Shown here in pieces: positions 35,607-44,543 of a DNA stretch of 64,000 bases. Under the pieces are notes generated by a model. It did no database searches. It was not told the origin of the DNA and saw nothing but the letters and a program-made list of their open reading frames with translations. Position numbers and translations under genes: made by a program. This DNA comes from an uncultured Verrucomicrobiota bacterium (GTDB lineage Bacteria > Verrucomicrobiota > Verrucomicrobiia > Limisphaerales > UBA9464), in the NCBI GenBank assembly GCA_903907995.1, contig CAIVQH010000060.1, forward strand, positions 414,913 to 478,912, given 5' to 3'. Each line of letters starts with the position of its first letter. Position 1 is the stretch's first letter.

Positions 35607-37066
35607 GGTTTCGTGGCCGCCACGACTGATTGGGGTTCCCAGCCGCCGCCCAACGCTTTCACCAACGCCACAGCCGCCACCTGCTGTTCGCCCCGCAGCC
35701 GTGCGACCTCGCGTTCCCGGTCCAGCGCATTCTGCTGGGCGGTGGCGACTTCGAGGTAGGTCACCAGGCCGCCCCGGTAACGGTTGGAGGCGATTTCCAA
35801 GGCTCGCCGGGCGGCGGTCATCGCCGAGGTCTCAGCGGTCCCCTGGGCGGCCAGAAGACGGCGCGCGGCCAGCTGATCCTCCACCTCCTGAAAGGCGGTC
35901 AGCACGGTTTGCCGGTAATGGGCCACGGTCTCATCCCACACCGCACGGGCACGGGCCAGGCCGGCACGGTTCCGGCCGCCTTCAAACAGCGGCAGCGACA
36001 TGGACGGCCCAATGGCCCAAAGGCGGCTGGGCCAGTCGAACAACGAACTGGCGCCGATGCTCTGGAACCCGGCATTCGCCGAGAACTGGAAGCTGGGATA
36101 GAAGGCACCCTTGGCGACGCCAATGTCGGCATTCGCGGCGGCCATGCGCCGTTCGGCCGCGGCGATATCGGGCCGGCGTTGCAAGAGTTCGCTGGGCAGA
36201 CCGGCCTCCCATTCAAGGCCAGTGGTCGCGGGCTCGGCATTGGTCCGCGACGCGATGCTCATCGTTCCCGCCGGACGTCCCGTGAGCGTCGCCAAGGCAT
36301 GGAGCGACTTGGTGCGTTCCAAATCGACGGCCGGAATCTGCGCCTCGGTCGTCCGCAACTGCGTCTCCGCCTGGGCCACATCGAGATCGGTGGCAATGCC
36401 GCCGGCCCGGCGGTTGCGGGTCAGTTCCAACGCCTTGGATTGGGCGACGGCGGTGGACTGCAGCAGCGCCAGCTCATCCTCCTGCGCCCGGAGGGTGAAG
36501 TAGTCGGCGGCAATTTCCGCGTGCATTTCGAGTCGCACCGCTTCGAGGTCGGCGGCACTGGCTTCCAGTTGGGAGCGCGTGGATTCCACCTGCCGACGCA
36601 CCCGGCCCCAGAGGTCCAGTTCCCACGTGAGATCCAGCGGGACGGTGAACGTGTTATAGGTCTCACTCACCCGCGCCGGATGGCCATCCAACGGGCGGTT
36701 GGCCGAGTTACGCGTACGGCTGTAGGACGGATCCGCTGAGAGATGCGGGAAATAACCGGCCTTGGCCACATTGAGCACCGTCCGGGCCTGGTTGAAGCGG
36801 GCCACGGCGGCGGTCAGTTCCTGATTGGCCGCCGCGCCGTCCGTTTCGAGGCGGTTCAGCTCCGTGTCGCCAAACAGCTGCCACCAATCGCCGCGAGGCC
36901 GGTGGGCTTGGGGCTCGGCCGGCTGCCAGACATTGGTGCTGCCCGCGTAAGCACCGGGCACTTCCCCGACGGGCAAGGGTGCCGGTCGTTGGTAATCCGG
37001 ACCAACAGCCGCCAAGGAAACCTTGGCAACCGCGCTGGTCAGCACGAACAGACGCCACGGTTTCAT
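35603..37066 (-). CDS. RND efflux outer-membrane channel (NodT/OprM family)
   Basis: A 487-residue outer-membrane factor of the tripartite RND pump. It has a signal peptide, the VGPDYQRPAPLPVGEVPGAYA family start, two repeated outer-membrane-efflux halves (~60-270 and ~275-470) and the conserved LLQRRPDIAAAERRMAAANADIGVAKGAFYPS block. Relatives are lipoproteins with a Cys just before VGPDY; here that position is AAV, so no lipid anchor is expected. It overlaps the adaptor gene by 4 bp and ends 4 bp beyond the convergent mqnA stop. Confidence 0.92.
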   Translation of the reverse strand: MKPWRLFVLTSAVAKVSLAAVGPDYQRPAPLPVGEVPGAYAGSTNVWQPAEPQAHRPRGDWWQLFGDTELNRLETDGAAANQELTAAVARFNQARTVLNVAKAGYFPHLSADPSYSRTRNSANRPLDGHPARVSETYNTFTVPLDLTWELDLWGRVRRQVESTRSQLEASAADLEAVRLEMHAEIAADYFTLRAQEDELALLQSTAVAQSKALELTRNRRAGGIATDLDVAQAETQLRTTEAQIPAVDLERTKSLHALATLTGRPAGTMSIASRTNAEPATTGLEWEAGLPSELLQRRPDIAAAERRMAAANADIGVAKGAFYPSFQFSANAGFQSIGASSLFDWPSRLWAIGPSMSLPLFEGGRNRAGLARARAVWDETVAHYRQTVLTAFQEVEDQLAARRLLAAQGTAETSAMTAARRALEIASNRYRGGLVTYLEVATAQQNALDREREVARLRGEQQVAAVALVKALGGGWEPQSVVAATKP

Positions 37067-38283
37067 CTGGCCTCCTTGCGTGCCGGCGCGGTGACCTGCA
37101 CCTGAGTGCCCGAAATCAGCGCATCGGGCGGATTGAGTACGATGCGATCCGCCGAGGTGACGCCGTCCACGATCTCAACGGAGGTGGCAAACTCGCGCCC
37201 CAGTTTCACGCGGCGCAGCTCCACCCTGCTGTCGGCTCCCACCACCCCGACAAAGGCACCTTCAGCCCGGAACAGCAGCGTGTTGGACGGCAGCGTCAGT
37301 TTTCCTTGGCCGCCCGTGGACGGAAAGCGCACCTGGGCAAACGAGCCGGCAAAGATCTCGCCGCGCGCGTTGTCCACTTCCAGCTCGGCCAACAAAGTGC
37401 GTGAACCCGGGTCCAGCGCGCCCGCAGTACGGACCACCTTGGCGGTGAAGATGTGCCCGGGCATCTCCGTGAACGTCAGTTCGGCGGTCGTGCCCGCGCT
37501 GATTTCCCGCGACAGGATCTGCGGAACATGGCTGAACACCCGGAGTGTCCGGGTCTGTGCCACGTGGAACAATTCACGGCCGGCGCCGATAACAATCAGC
37601 TGTCCAACGTCAAGATTGCGGGCGGTAACGGTACCGTCGAACGGTGACAGCACCCGCTCGAAGGACTGCATCTCTTCCAGGCGATGCACCTCGGCGCGCG
37701 CGGATTCGACCGCCGCCGTCTTCGTCGCCAGATCGGCCTGCTTCTCGGCGGCATCCTGATCGGAGACGGAGGCCGTCTTGACCAGCTCCTGCCAGCGGGC
37801 GGCGGTGGACTTCGCCAGCACCAAGGCCGCCTCGGAAAAGGCCAGGTCGGCGCGGGCTTTGGCCAGTTCCTGGTTCAGTTCGGGCGAATCAATTTCCGCC
37901 AGGAGCTGACCATTGGTGACGCTGGCCCCGATGTCCGTGTACCAGCGTTTCACATAGCCGCCGGCCCGCGCATAGATCGGGGCCTCGACCAGCGGGCGCA
38001 CTTCCGCGGGCAACGCCAGCAACGCCTCCGGCGTACCGGGCTTGGGCGACACGGTGATGACGGTCGGCGTGGCCAGCTGATGAGTCAGCTCGTTCAGGTC
38101 GCGACGGTCCCGCCAACGCGGGATCAATCCGGCGACAAAGGCGAGCACGACGAGCACCGTCAGCACCAAGGCGTAGAAGCCGAGAGGCGGACGCGAGGCT
38201 TCCGCACGGGCGGAGCCCGAACCGTTCAGCGGCGGGGTGGAAGGTTCCATGACGAGCGGATTACTGCGGTCGAGCGTGTTCAT
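37063..38283 (-). CDS. RND efflux periplasmic adaptor (membrane fusion protein)
   Basis: A 406-residue adaptor. It carries a membrane anchor (LGFYALVLTVLVVLAFVAGLI), lipoyl halves (VEAPIYARAGGYVKRWYTDIGASVTNGQLLAEID and [19 protein letters not shown]), an alpha hairpin between them, a beta barrel (TTAELTFTEMPGHIFTAKVVRTAGALD) and a membrane-proximal domain. It links the inner-membrane pump to the outer channel. ATG 38283 is chosen; the frame continues upstream but without adaptor sequence. The gene follows the permease gene by 25 bp. Confidence 0.92.
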   Translation of the reverse strand: MNTLDRSNPLVMEPSTPPLNGSGSARAEASRPPLGFYALVLTVLVVLAFVAGLIPRWRDRRDLNELTHQLATPTVITVSPKPGTPEALLALPAEVRPLVEAPIYARAGGYVKRWYTDIGASVTNGQLLAEIDSPELNQELAKARADLAFSEAALVLAKSTAARWQELVKTASVSDQDAAEKQADLATKTAAVESARAEVHRLEEMQSFERVLSPFDGTVTARNLDVGQLIVIGAGRELFHVAQTRTLRVFSHVPQILSREISAGTTAELTFTEMPGHIFTAKVVRTAGALDPGSRTLLAELEVDNARGEIFAGSFAQVRFPSTGGQGKLTLPSNTLLFRAEGAFVGVVGADSRVELRRVKLGREFATSVEIVDGVTSADRIVLNPPDALISGTQVQVTAPARKEAR

Positions 38284-38308
38284 CAGCGGATTAAAAAGCG
38301 CGTTTGGT

Positions 38309-41300
38309 TCAGGCCGGCAGGGCGGCGGTGGAATCGGACAGATCCTCGGTCCCCACCCCATCGGATTGGGCGCCCGGAACGGTCCGGCGATGGGCCAGAC
38401 TGAACACCACCGGCACGAAAAAGAGCGTGGCGACGGTGGCCAGCACGAGGCCGCCGATGACCGCGCGGCCGAGCGGCGCGTTCTGTTCACCGCCTTCACC
38501 CAGGCCAAGTGACATTGGCAGCATGCCGATGACCATGGCCAGCGCCGTCATGACCACCGGGCGCAGGCGGCCAACCCCCGATTCCAGTGCGGCGGCGAGG
38601 GGGGCGTGCCCCTCGCGGAGCCGCTGGCGGCCAAAGCTGACCACCAGCACGGCGTTCGCGGTGCCGACCCCGAGACACATGATCGCCCCCATCAGCGCCG
38701 GCACGCTCAGCGTGGTCTGCGTGAGGTAGAGCGCCCACAGGACGCCCGCCAGCGCGCCCGGCAGCGCGGTGATGATGATGAAGGCGTCCAGCCAGCTCTG
38801 GAAATTCACCACGAGCAGCAGATAGACGAGCACCATCGCCATCGCGAGGCCGATGCCGAGTCCGAGAAAACTGGTCCGCATGGTCTCCGCCTGGCCACGC
38901 AGCACGAGAAAGCTGCCTTTCGGAAGCTCCGCCCTGGTCTGCTCCAGCAACGGCTGCAAATCGCGCAGCACACCGCCGAGATCCCGGCCGCTGACGCCAC
39001 CGAACACATCAATCACCGGCTGGACATTGTAATGGGTGATGACCGGTGCGGCGGCACCCCGGGTGATGGAGGCAACATTGGCGAGCACCTGGGAATTGCC
39101 ATCGCCCCGGCTGTCTCCGGTGAGCGGGATGCTGTTGATGGATTCCAACGAATTCATCTCACGCTCCGGCACCTTGACCGAGACCAGGTAGCTGATGCCG
39201 TAGCGCGGGTTCAGCCAGTAAGACGGGGTCACCTGGCCGCTGCCGCTCAGGCTGAGCAGCACGCTGTTGGCGACGTCCTTTTCCGTCAGGCCTAGTTCGC
39301 CAGCCCGCGTGCGGTCCACCTCCACCTTGAACTTCGGCTGGTCGGCGGGCTGTTGCACGCGCACATCCACCGCACCGGGAATCTGGCGGATGCGCTCCGC
39401 CAACCGGGCGGCGACCTCGCGGTTCTTCGCCTGATCGCGACCGACCACCTGCACATTGAACGGTGCCGGCAGGCCAAAATTCAGCGTCTGGCTGACAATG
39501 TCCGCCGGCAGGAAATAGAACATGATGCCCGGGAAATCTCGGTTCAGCCGGGAGCGGAGGCGGCGGATGGTGTGCTTCAGGGGCGTGTGCTCGGGCTTCA
39601 GTGAAATCAGCACATCCGCGTCGCCGGAGCCGATGACACCGCTGTTGCTGTAGCTGAGGCTGATACCTGAGTTCGGGATGCCGATATTGTCCAGGATTCC
39701 GGCGAGTTCCCCGGCCGGAATTTCCTCGCGGACGACTTTCTCCACCTCGTCCGTGAGCCGGGCGGTTTCCTCGATGCGCGTGCCGCCCCGGGCGCGCAGG
39801 TGGAAGCGGATCTGTCCGGCATCCACGGTGGGGAAAAAGTCCTCACCGAGCTGCGGCAGCAGGAACCACGACATCGCGCAGAACCCAAGGAATACTGCGG
39901 CGAACGCCTTGCGGTGGTGCAGGATGGAATCCAGGAGCACAGCGTAACCCGCCCGGAACTTCGCAAAGACGCGTTCAAATGCGGCCTGCAACCGGACCAA
40001 CGGCGCCATCAGGCGTGGCAGCAGCCGGGTTTCCCGGCGACGGACCATGGTGCCGCCCGTGGACCACTCGTCATCCTCGCTGTGGTGCTGCAGCTCATGG
40101 GGCGGCACGTTGCGGTAGAAGTACCAGACCAGAGTCGGGATCAGCGTCCGCGACAGGATGTAGCTCGCGAGCATCGCGAACACGACCGCCTCGGCCAGCG
40201 GCACGAAGAGGTAGCGCGCGACGCCGGTGAGGAAGAACATCGGCACGAACACGATGCAGATGCAGAGCGTCGAGACAAAGGCGGACACCGCAATCTCCTG
40301 CGCGCCATCCAGGATCGCCCGCTGCAGCGGCTTGCCGGTGGCCATCTGGCGATGGACGTTCTCGATCTCCACCGTCGCGTCATCCACCAGGATGCCCACC
40401 GCCAGCGCCAGGCCGCCGAGGGTCATCAGATTGATGGTCTCGCCGAGCGCGCTGAGCGTGGCCAGCGAGGCCAGCACGCTGAGCGGGATCGAAAGGGCGA
40501 TGATCAGGGTACTGCGCCAGGAACCGAGGAACAGCATGATCATCAGCGCCGTCAGCGCCGCCGCGATCACGCCTTCCTTGATGACGCCGCCGATGGCCGC
40601 CCGCACGAAGAGCGACTGGTCCGCAAATTCCTTCACCTCCATCTCGGGCGGCAGGCCATTCATCACCCCCGGCATGGCGGCCTTGATGCGCGAGACCACT
40701 TCCAGGGTGGAGGCGGAACCGCTCTTGAGGATCGTCAGCAGCACGCCCCGCAGGCCGTCCTGCCGGACCACATTTTGCTGCGGCAGGTAGCCGTCACGCA
40801 CGTGGGCAACATCCCGGACGTAGATCGTGGCCCCATTGGCGACTTTTATGGGCAGGTCGTTCAGCTCCTCCAGCACCTTGGGGCTGGTATTGACCTCGAT
40901 GTCGTATTCGCTCGCGCCGATCTTGGCAAAGCCGGCCGGGAAGATCAGGTTCTGCGAGCTGACGGCGTCCACCACGTCGTTCGGCTTGAGGTTCTTGGCC
41001 TTCAGCGCGGCCAGGTCCAGATCCACGTTGATCAGGCGCGTCTTGCCACCGTAGGGCCACGGGATGCTGGCCCCCTGCACCGTCGAGAGCGAAACCCGCA
41101 CTGCATTCTGGCTGAGGTCGTAAAGCTCCTGCTCCGACATCGTCTTGCTGCTGAGGCCGTACTGGATGATCGGGACGGTGCTCGCGTTGTAGCGGAGGAT
41201 GAGCGGCGGGGTCTGGCCCGGCGGCATCTGCCGCAAGATCGTCTGCGCGACCGCCGTGATCTGCGCGACTCCGGCATCCACGCTGGCACCGGGCTGCAGG

Positions 41301-41584
41301 TACACCTTGATGATGCCGACGCCGTTGTAGGCGTTGGCCTCGATGTGCTCGATGTCGTTGACCGTCGCACTGAGCGAGCGCTCATGGATGTAGAGGATGC
41401 GCTGCTCGACCTCCTGGGCGCTCAGGCCGGCATACTGCCAGACCACCGAGATCACCGGGATGTTGATCGATGGAAAGATGTCCGTGGGCGTACGCAGGAG
41501 CACAAACGGCGTGAGCAGCAGCAGGACAAGCGCCGCCACCACAAAGGTGTACGGACGACGGAGAGCGAGGCGGACGATCCACAT
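38309..41584 (-). CDS. RND efflux permease (AcrB-like)
   Basis: A 1091-residue proton-driven exporter, the usual length for RND permeases. It has the N-terminal helix (ALRRPYTFVVAALVLLLLTPF), the first porter domain, the TM4 proton-relay pair in AVGILVDDATVEIENVHR, the repeated second half with the C-terminal block PLGRAVIGGLVLATVATLFFVPVVF, and large periplasmic loops. A multidrug or organic-solvent type (HAE1/HAE2-like) seems more likely than a metal exporter because no Met pairs are evident. It is the first gene of the operon permease-adaptor-channel, divergent from a LysR regulator 170 bp away. Confidence 0.93.
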   Translation of the reverse strand: MWIVRLALRRPYTFVVAALVLLLLTPFVLLRTPTDIFPSINIPVISVVWQYAGLSAQEVEQRILYIHERSLSATVNDIEHIEANAYNGVGIIKVYLQPGASVDAGVAQITAVAQTILRQMPPGQTPPLILRYNASTVPIIQYGLSSKTMSEQELYDLSQNAVRVSLSTVQGASIPWPYGGKTRLINVDLDLAALKAKNLKPNDVVDAVSSQNLIFPAGFAKIGASEYDIEVNTSPKVLEELNDLPIKVANGATIYVRDVAHVRDGYLPQQNVVRQDGLRGVLLTILKSGSASTLEVVSRIKAAMPGVMNGLPPEMEVKEFADQSLFVRAAIGGVIKEGVIAAALTALMIMLFLGSWRSTLIIALSIPLSVLASLATLSALGETINLMTLGGLALAVGILVDDATVEIENVHRQMATGKPLQRAILDGAQEIAVSAFVSTLCICIVFVPMFFLTGVARYLFVPLAEAVVFAMLASYILSRTLIPTLVWYFYRNVPPHELQHHSEDDEWSTGGTMVRRRETRLLPRLMAPLVRLQAAFERVFAKFRAGYAVLLDSILHHRKAFAAVFLGFCAMSWFLLPQLGEDFFPTVDAGQIRFHLRARGGTRIEETARLTDEVEKVVREEIPAGELAGILDNIGIPNSGISLSYSNSGVIGSGDADVLISLKPEHTPLKHTIRRLRSRLNRDFPGIMFYFLPADIVSQTLNFGLPAPFNVQVVGRDQAKNREVAARLAERIRQIPGAVDVRVQQPADQPKFKVEVDRTRAGELGLTEKDVANSVLLSLSGSGQVTPSYWLNPRYGISYLVSVKVPEREMNSLESINSIPLTGDSRGDGNSQVLANVASITRGAAAPVITHYNVQPVIDVFGGVSGRDLGGVLRDLQPLLEQTRAELPKGSFLVLRGQAETMRTSFLGLGIGLAMAMVLVYLLLVVNFQSWLDAFIIITALPGALAGVLWALYLTQTTLSVPALMGAIMCLGVGTANAVLVVSFGRQRLREGHAPLAAALESGVGRLRPVVMTALAMVIGMLPMSLGLGEGGEQNAPLGRAVIGGLVLATVATLFFVPVVFSLAHRRTVPGAQSDGVGTEDLSDSTAALPA

Positions 41585-41754
41585 GACAGAAGAAAATCAG
41601 AGCCGGACAGCTTCAAGGTCCCCCGCCCTGCCCGAAGGGCGAAGCGGGATTGTTGACTGACCAGTCCAATTCACGCGGGCAGCTTTCGGGTAAATCTGCC
41701 GGTTCGGCCAATACAAGTTTGCTCGTTGATTGATACGCGCAGAGTATCACTGTC

Positions 41755-42648
41755 ATGGAACTGCGTCACCTTCGTTACTTCGTCGCGGTCGCCGAGGAGC
41801 TGAATTTCCGGCGCGCGGCCGAACGCCTGCGCCTGGCCCAGCCCCCCCTCAGCGCGCAGATCAAATCTCTCGAGGGCGAGCTGGGCGTGCAACTGCTCGA
41901 ACGGACCACCCGCTCCGTCAAGCTCACCCATGCCGGGCGCGTGTTTCTCACCGAGGCGCGGGCCGTGCTGGTGGCTGCCACCCAGGCGGAGCAGCGGGCC
42001 AAACGGGCTGAACAGGGCCTGGTCGGCACCCTGCGCATCGGCCTGATCGCCCCCTCGGCCAACGCCTGGCTGGCCGACGTGCTTCGTGGCTTTCAACAGC
42101 GCTTCCCCGGTGTGCAGCTCTCGCTCTTTGACCTGGTGAGCACCGAGCAGCTGCGCCGGTTGCACGAGGGCGAGCTGGACCTGGGCCTGCTGCGCCCGCC
42201 CGTGGGCTTTGCGGAGCTGGAGTATCAGTTCATCGAGGAAACGGTGCAGGCCCTGGCCATGCCGGCGGGCCACCGGTTTGCCAAAAAGGGAAAGATCGAA
42301 TGGTCCGACTTTCACGATGAAACCCTGGTGCTCATGCACCCCAGCGTGCAGCACGGCTACTACGACCCGTTCTTCTCCGCCTGCGCCAAGGCCGGGGCGA
42401 AGCCACGGCCGATGCAATACGCCAACGACATCCAGACCAAGATGTGGCTTATTTCGGCCGGATTTGGCATCGCACCGACCACAGCGACGCTCGCCGAGGT
42501 CAAACGCCCCGGACTGGTGTTCCGGGATCTACCGCCCGGCCTGCCATTGGTGCAGACGGTGCTGGCCTGGCGGCGGGCCGATGAGTCCCCGGTGGTGCGG
42601 GCCTTCCGTGAAAGTTTTCCGCCGTCCCCTGTCAAGACGGGCCCGTGA
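41755..42648 (+). CDS. LysR-family transcriptional regulator
   Basis: A 297-residue regulator. The N-terminal winged helix (ELRHLRYFVAVAEELNFRRAAERLRLAQPPLSAQIKSLE) is followed by a ligand-binding domain with LRIGLIAPSANAWLADVLRGF. It reads away from the RND operon and shares its 170-bp promoter region, so it probably controls the pump in answer to an effector. The ATG 41755 is right at the start of the helix-turn-helix domain. Its 3' end faces an inverted-repeat element. Confidence 0.93.
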   Translation: MELRHLRYFVAVAEELNFRRAAERLRLAQPPLSAQIKSLEGELGVQLLERTTRSVKLTHAGRVFLTEARAVLVAATQAEQRAKRAEQGLVGTLRIGLIAPSANAWLADVLRGFQQRFPGVQLSLFDLVSTEQLRRLHEGELDLGLLRPPVGFAELEYQFIEETVQALAMPAGHRFAKKGKIEWSDFHDETLVLMHPSVQHGYYDPFFSACAKAGAKPRPMQYANDIQTKMWLISAGFGIAPTTATLAEVKRPGLVFRDLPPGLPLVQTVLAWRRADESPVVRAFRESFPPSPVKTGP

Positions 42649-42654
42649 TTGAAA

Positions 42655-42782
42655 GGGGCGCGGACGGTCACGTCCGCCAGGCAACTTCGTCGTCGTACCG
42701 GACGACATCACGAAATGGGACTTACGCCTCCCGATGTTGCAGCTCAAACTCCGGGACTGGCGGACGTGACCGTCCGCGCCCC
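42655..42782. repeat. Inverted-repeat element, family A copy 2
   Basis: Perfect 26-bp arms (42655-42680 starting GGGGCGCGGACGGTCACGTC, and 42757-42782) enclose 76 nt. The core GCGGACGGTCACGTCCGC is the same as in the copy at 21320-21442, including spacing of the arms. It fills the whole gap between the convergent genes for LysR (stop 42648) and HisA (stop 42786). Confidence 0.9.
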
Positions 42783-42785
42783 GCT

Positions 42786-43553
42786 TTAACTGGGCGCACG
42801 CGACCGGTTGAACGCCACGCAATCGGCGTAGCGTACACCGGAGCCGCCGAAAATATCCAGAGCACTGCCGATGGTGAGATCGATCCGGCCGCGTCCGAGG
42901 CGTTCTACCAGTTCGAGGTCGTCGAACGATTTCGCGCCGCCGGCATACGTGGTAGGCAAGGGCGACCAGTCGGCCAGCTTGGCAACCAGTTCACCATCAA
43001 CACCCCGGCACAGGCCCTCGACATCCACGGCGTGGACGAGGAACTCGGCGCAATGCTCCGCCAGCATCGCAAAGGTGGCCGGGCTCAGCGTGAGGTCGGT
43101 GAATTTCTGCCAGCGGTCGGTCACCACAAAGTAATCGTCGCCCCGCTTGCGGCAGCTCAGGTCGAGCACCAGCCGCTCGCGTCCGACCAGGGCCACCAGC
43201 TCACGCAGGCGATCCCAATCCAGCCGGCCGCCGGAAAACACCCACGACGTGACGATCACCTGGGCCGCACCGGCCTCCAGCCAGGTGCGGGCATTCTCCG
43301 CCGTGACCCCGCCGCCGAGCTGCAACCCGCCCGGCCAGGCCGCCAACGCCGCGCGGGCGGCCTCGGCATTGCCGCCGCCGAGCTGGATGACGTGACCACC
43401 GGTAAGCTGGTCGCCGCGATAGAGTTCGGCGAACCAGCCCGGTGGCTTTTCGGAGACAAAGTTGGTTTTCACCCCCGCACCGCTGTCAGTCAGGGTGCCG
43501 CCCACGATCTGGGTCACTTTGCCCTCGCGAAGGTCAATGCACGGTCGGAACAC
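42786..43553 (-). CDS. hisA: ProFAR isomerase, eukaryotic His6 type
   Basis: A 255-residue TIM-barrel isomerase of histidine synthesis. Unlike ordinary bacterial HisA, its blocks match the yeast HIS6 type: CIDLREGKVTQIVGGTLTD, TNFVSEKPPGWFAELY, GGHVIQLGGGN, LQLGGGVTAENARTWLEAGA, VIVTSWVF, LVLDLSCRKRGDDYFVV, FLVHAVDVEGLCRGVD and LTIGSALDIFGG. It has no other his genes around it. The ATG 43553 is followed directly by the first strand. The gene shares a short promoter region with the divergent pseudo-receiver operon. Confidence 0.88.
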   Translation of the reverse strand: MFRPCIDLREGKVTQIVGGTLTDSGAGVKTNFVSEKPPGWFAELYRGDQLTGGHVIQLGGGNAEAARAALAAWPGGLQLGGGVTAENARTWLEAGAAQVIVTSWVFSGGRLDWDRLRELVALVGRERLVLDLSCRKRGDDYFVVTDRWQKFTDLTLSPATFAMLAEHCAEFLVHAVDVEGLCRGVDGELVAKLADWSPLPTTYAGGAKSFDDLELVERLGRGRIDLTIGSALDIFGGSGVRYADCVAFNRSRAPS

Positions 43554-43578
43554 GGCAGGAGGGTAATGTGCGGCGGTT

Positions 43579-43610
43579 GAAAATTCGAAATTCGAAATTC
43601 GAAATTCGAA
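43579..43610. repeat. Tandem AAATTCGA octamer repeat
   Basis: Four tandem copies of AAATTCGA (one with an extra A at the left) lie in the 123-bp gap between the divergent hisA and pseudo-receiver genes. Each unit contains the palindrome TTCGAA. The AT-rich run stands out in GC-rich surroundings and could be a variable-length promoter tract. Confidence 0.75.
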
Positions 43611-43676
43611 GTTGCCAGGAAGTCCCGGTCAAAACTCTTTTGCCTTGCCGCCCTGGTCTTCGCAACCTACCGGGCA

Positions 43677-44051
43677 GTGACGCAACCGCTTGCCATCGTC
43701 TTTTATGAAAAACTCCTGCCCGGCAGCCAGCTGGCCAACCGGCTGAGCGATCTCGGCTACCGCGTGCAGACCATCAATCTGGCCGCGAGCGTCACCGATC
43801 AGGTCCGCAAGGAACGCCCGATGGTGCTCATTGCCGAACTTGGCCTCCGCCACGGCGACTTTTGCAGCGTCATCAGCGAGCTGAAGCGCGATCCGGCGGT
43901 GTCGCATGTGCCGATCATCGGCTACACCGCCCTGAAGAACAAAAAGCTCCAGGAGGCGGCCACCAAGGCCGGGGCGAAACTCGTCGCCGCCGACTCGGCC
44001 GTTCTCGAGCAACTGCCGCAGTTGCTGGAATACGCGCTGGCGGTGGAGTGA
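43677..44051 (+). CDS. Pseudo-receiver domain protein
   Basis: A 124-residue single domain with the response-regulator fold pattern (PLAIVFYEKLLPG, strands VQTINL, MVLIAELGL, VPIIGYTAL). The phosphoacceptor Asp is replaced by Glu (E54 in IAELGLRHGD), one of the acidic-pair residues is missing (FYEK), and the conserved Lys of the LxKP loop is absent (KLVAADS). It therefore cannot follow the usual phosphorylation switch and may be locked on or act as a scaffold. GTG 43677. It starts a same-strand unit with a membrane protein and HemQ, with 5- and 7-bp gaps. Confidence 0.75.
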   Translation: MTQPLAIVFYEKLLPGSQLANRLSDLGYRVQTINLAASVTDQVRKERPMVLIAELGLRHGDFCSVISELKRDPAVSHVPIIGYTALKNKKLQEAATKAGAKLVAADSAVLEQLPQLLEYALAVE

Positions 44052-44056
44052 CCGTG

Positions 44057-44536
44057 ATGCGACTCACGCGCCTTGGCCTGTTGGTTGGCGGTTTCATTTT
44101 CGCCCTCGGCCTGGCGGCTTTGGTCTCCCGGCAGCGCGATCCGCTGGTCGGACTCCGCCGTACCCAACACCAGGCCGGTTTGCTCAGTGGGGCCAAACCC
44201 GATGGGATTGGGGACTGGATCACCTTGCAATGGCTCCGGCTGGTCCGCCAAAAGAACGCCCAGCAACTGTGGGAGCGATGCAATCTCGAATGGGAAGAAC
44301 AGATCCGCCTCGGGAACCTGGCCCGCTTTGATATGCCGCTGACCAATTCGGCAGCTGACCCGGGTTACTCGGAACGCCTGATTCATCAACTCACCCGGTC
44401 AGCCAGGACGCTCTATCCGGAAGGGAACTGGTCGGTTGGATACAATTATCTGACCAAGTCGTTGGAGATCACAGCCATTCCGCAGACGACCAACCAATGG
44501 ATTCAGTTGATCGCCCGGCTCCAAGCTGCAAACTGA
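44057..44536 (+). CDS. Small signal-anchored protein, unknown
   Basis: A 159-residue protein with an N-terminal membrane anchor (LGLLVGGFIFALGLAALV) and a soluble remainder with many Trp and Arg residues (WITLQWLRLVRQKNAQQLWERC). I do not recognise a family. It lies between the pseudo-receiver gene (5-bp gap) and hemQ (7-bp gap) and so is almost certainly co-expressed with them. ATG 44057 overlaps no other gene. Confidence 0.65.
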   Translation: MRLTRLGLLVGGFIFALGLAALVSRQRDPLVGLRRTQHQAGLLSGAKPDGIGDWITLQWLRLVRQKNAQQLWERCNLEWEEQIRLGNLARFDMPLTNSAADPGYSERLIHQLTRSARTLYPEGNWSVGYNYLTKSLEITAIPQTTNQWIQLIARLQAAN

Positions 44537-44543
44537 TTTCCAC

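Noticed and set aside
39800..41656. A 618-codon plus-strand open frame
   Set aside because: It runs antisense to the RND permease gene and has no recognisable domain.
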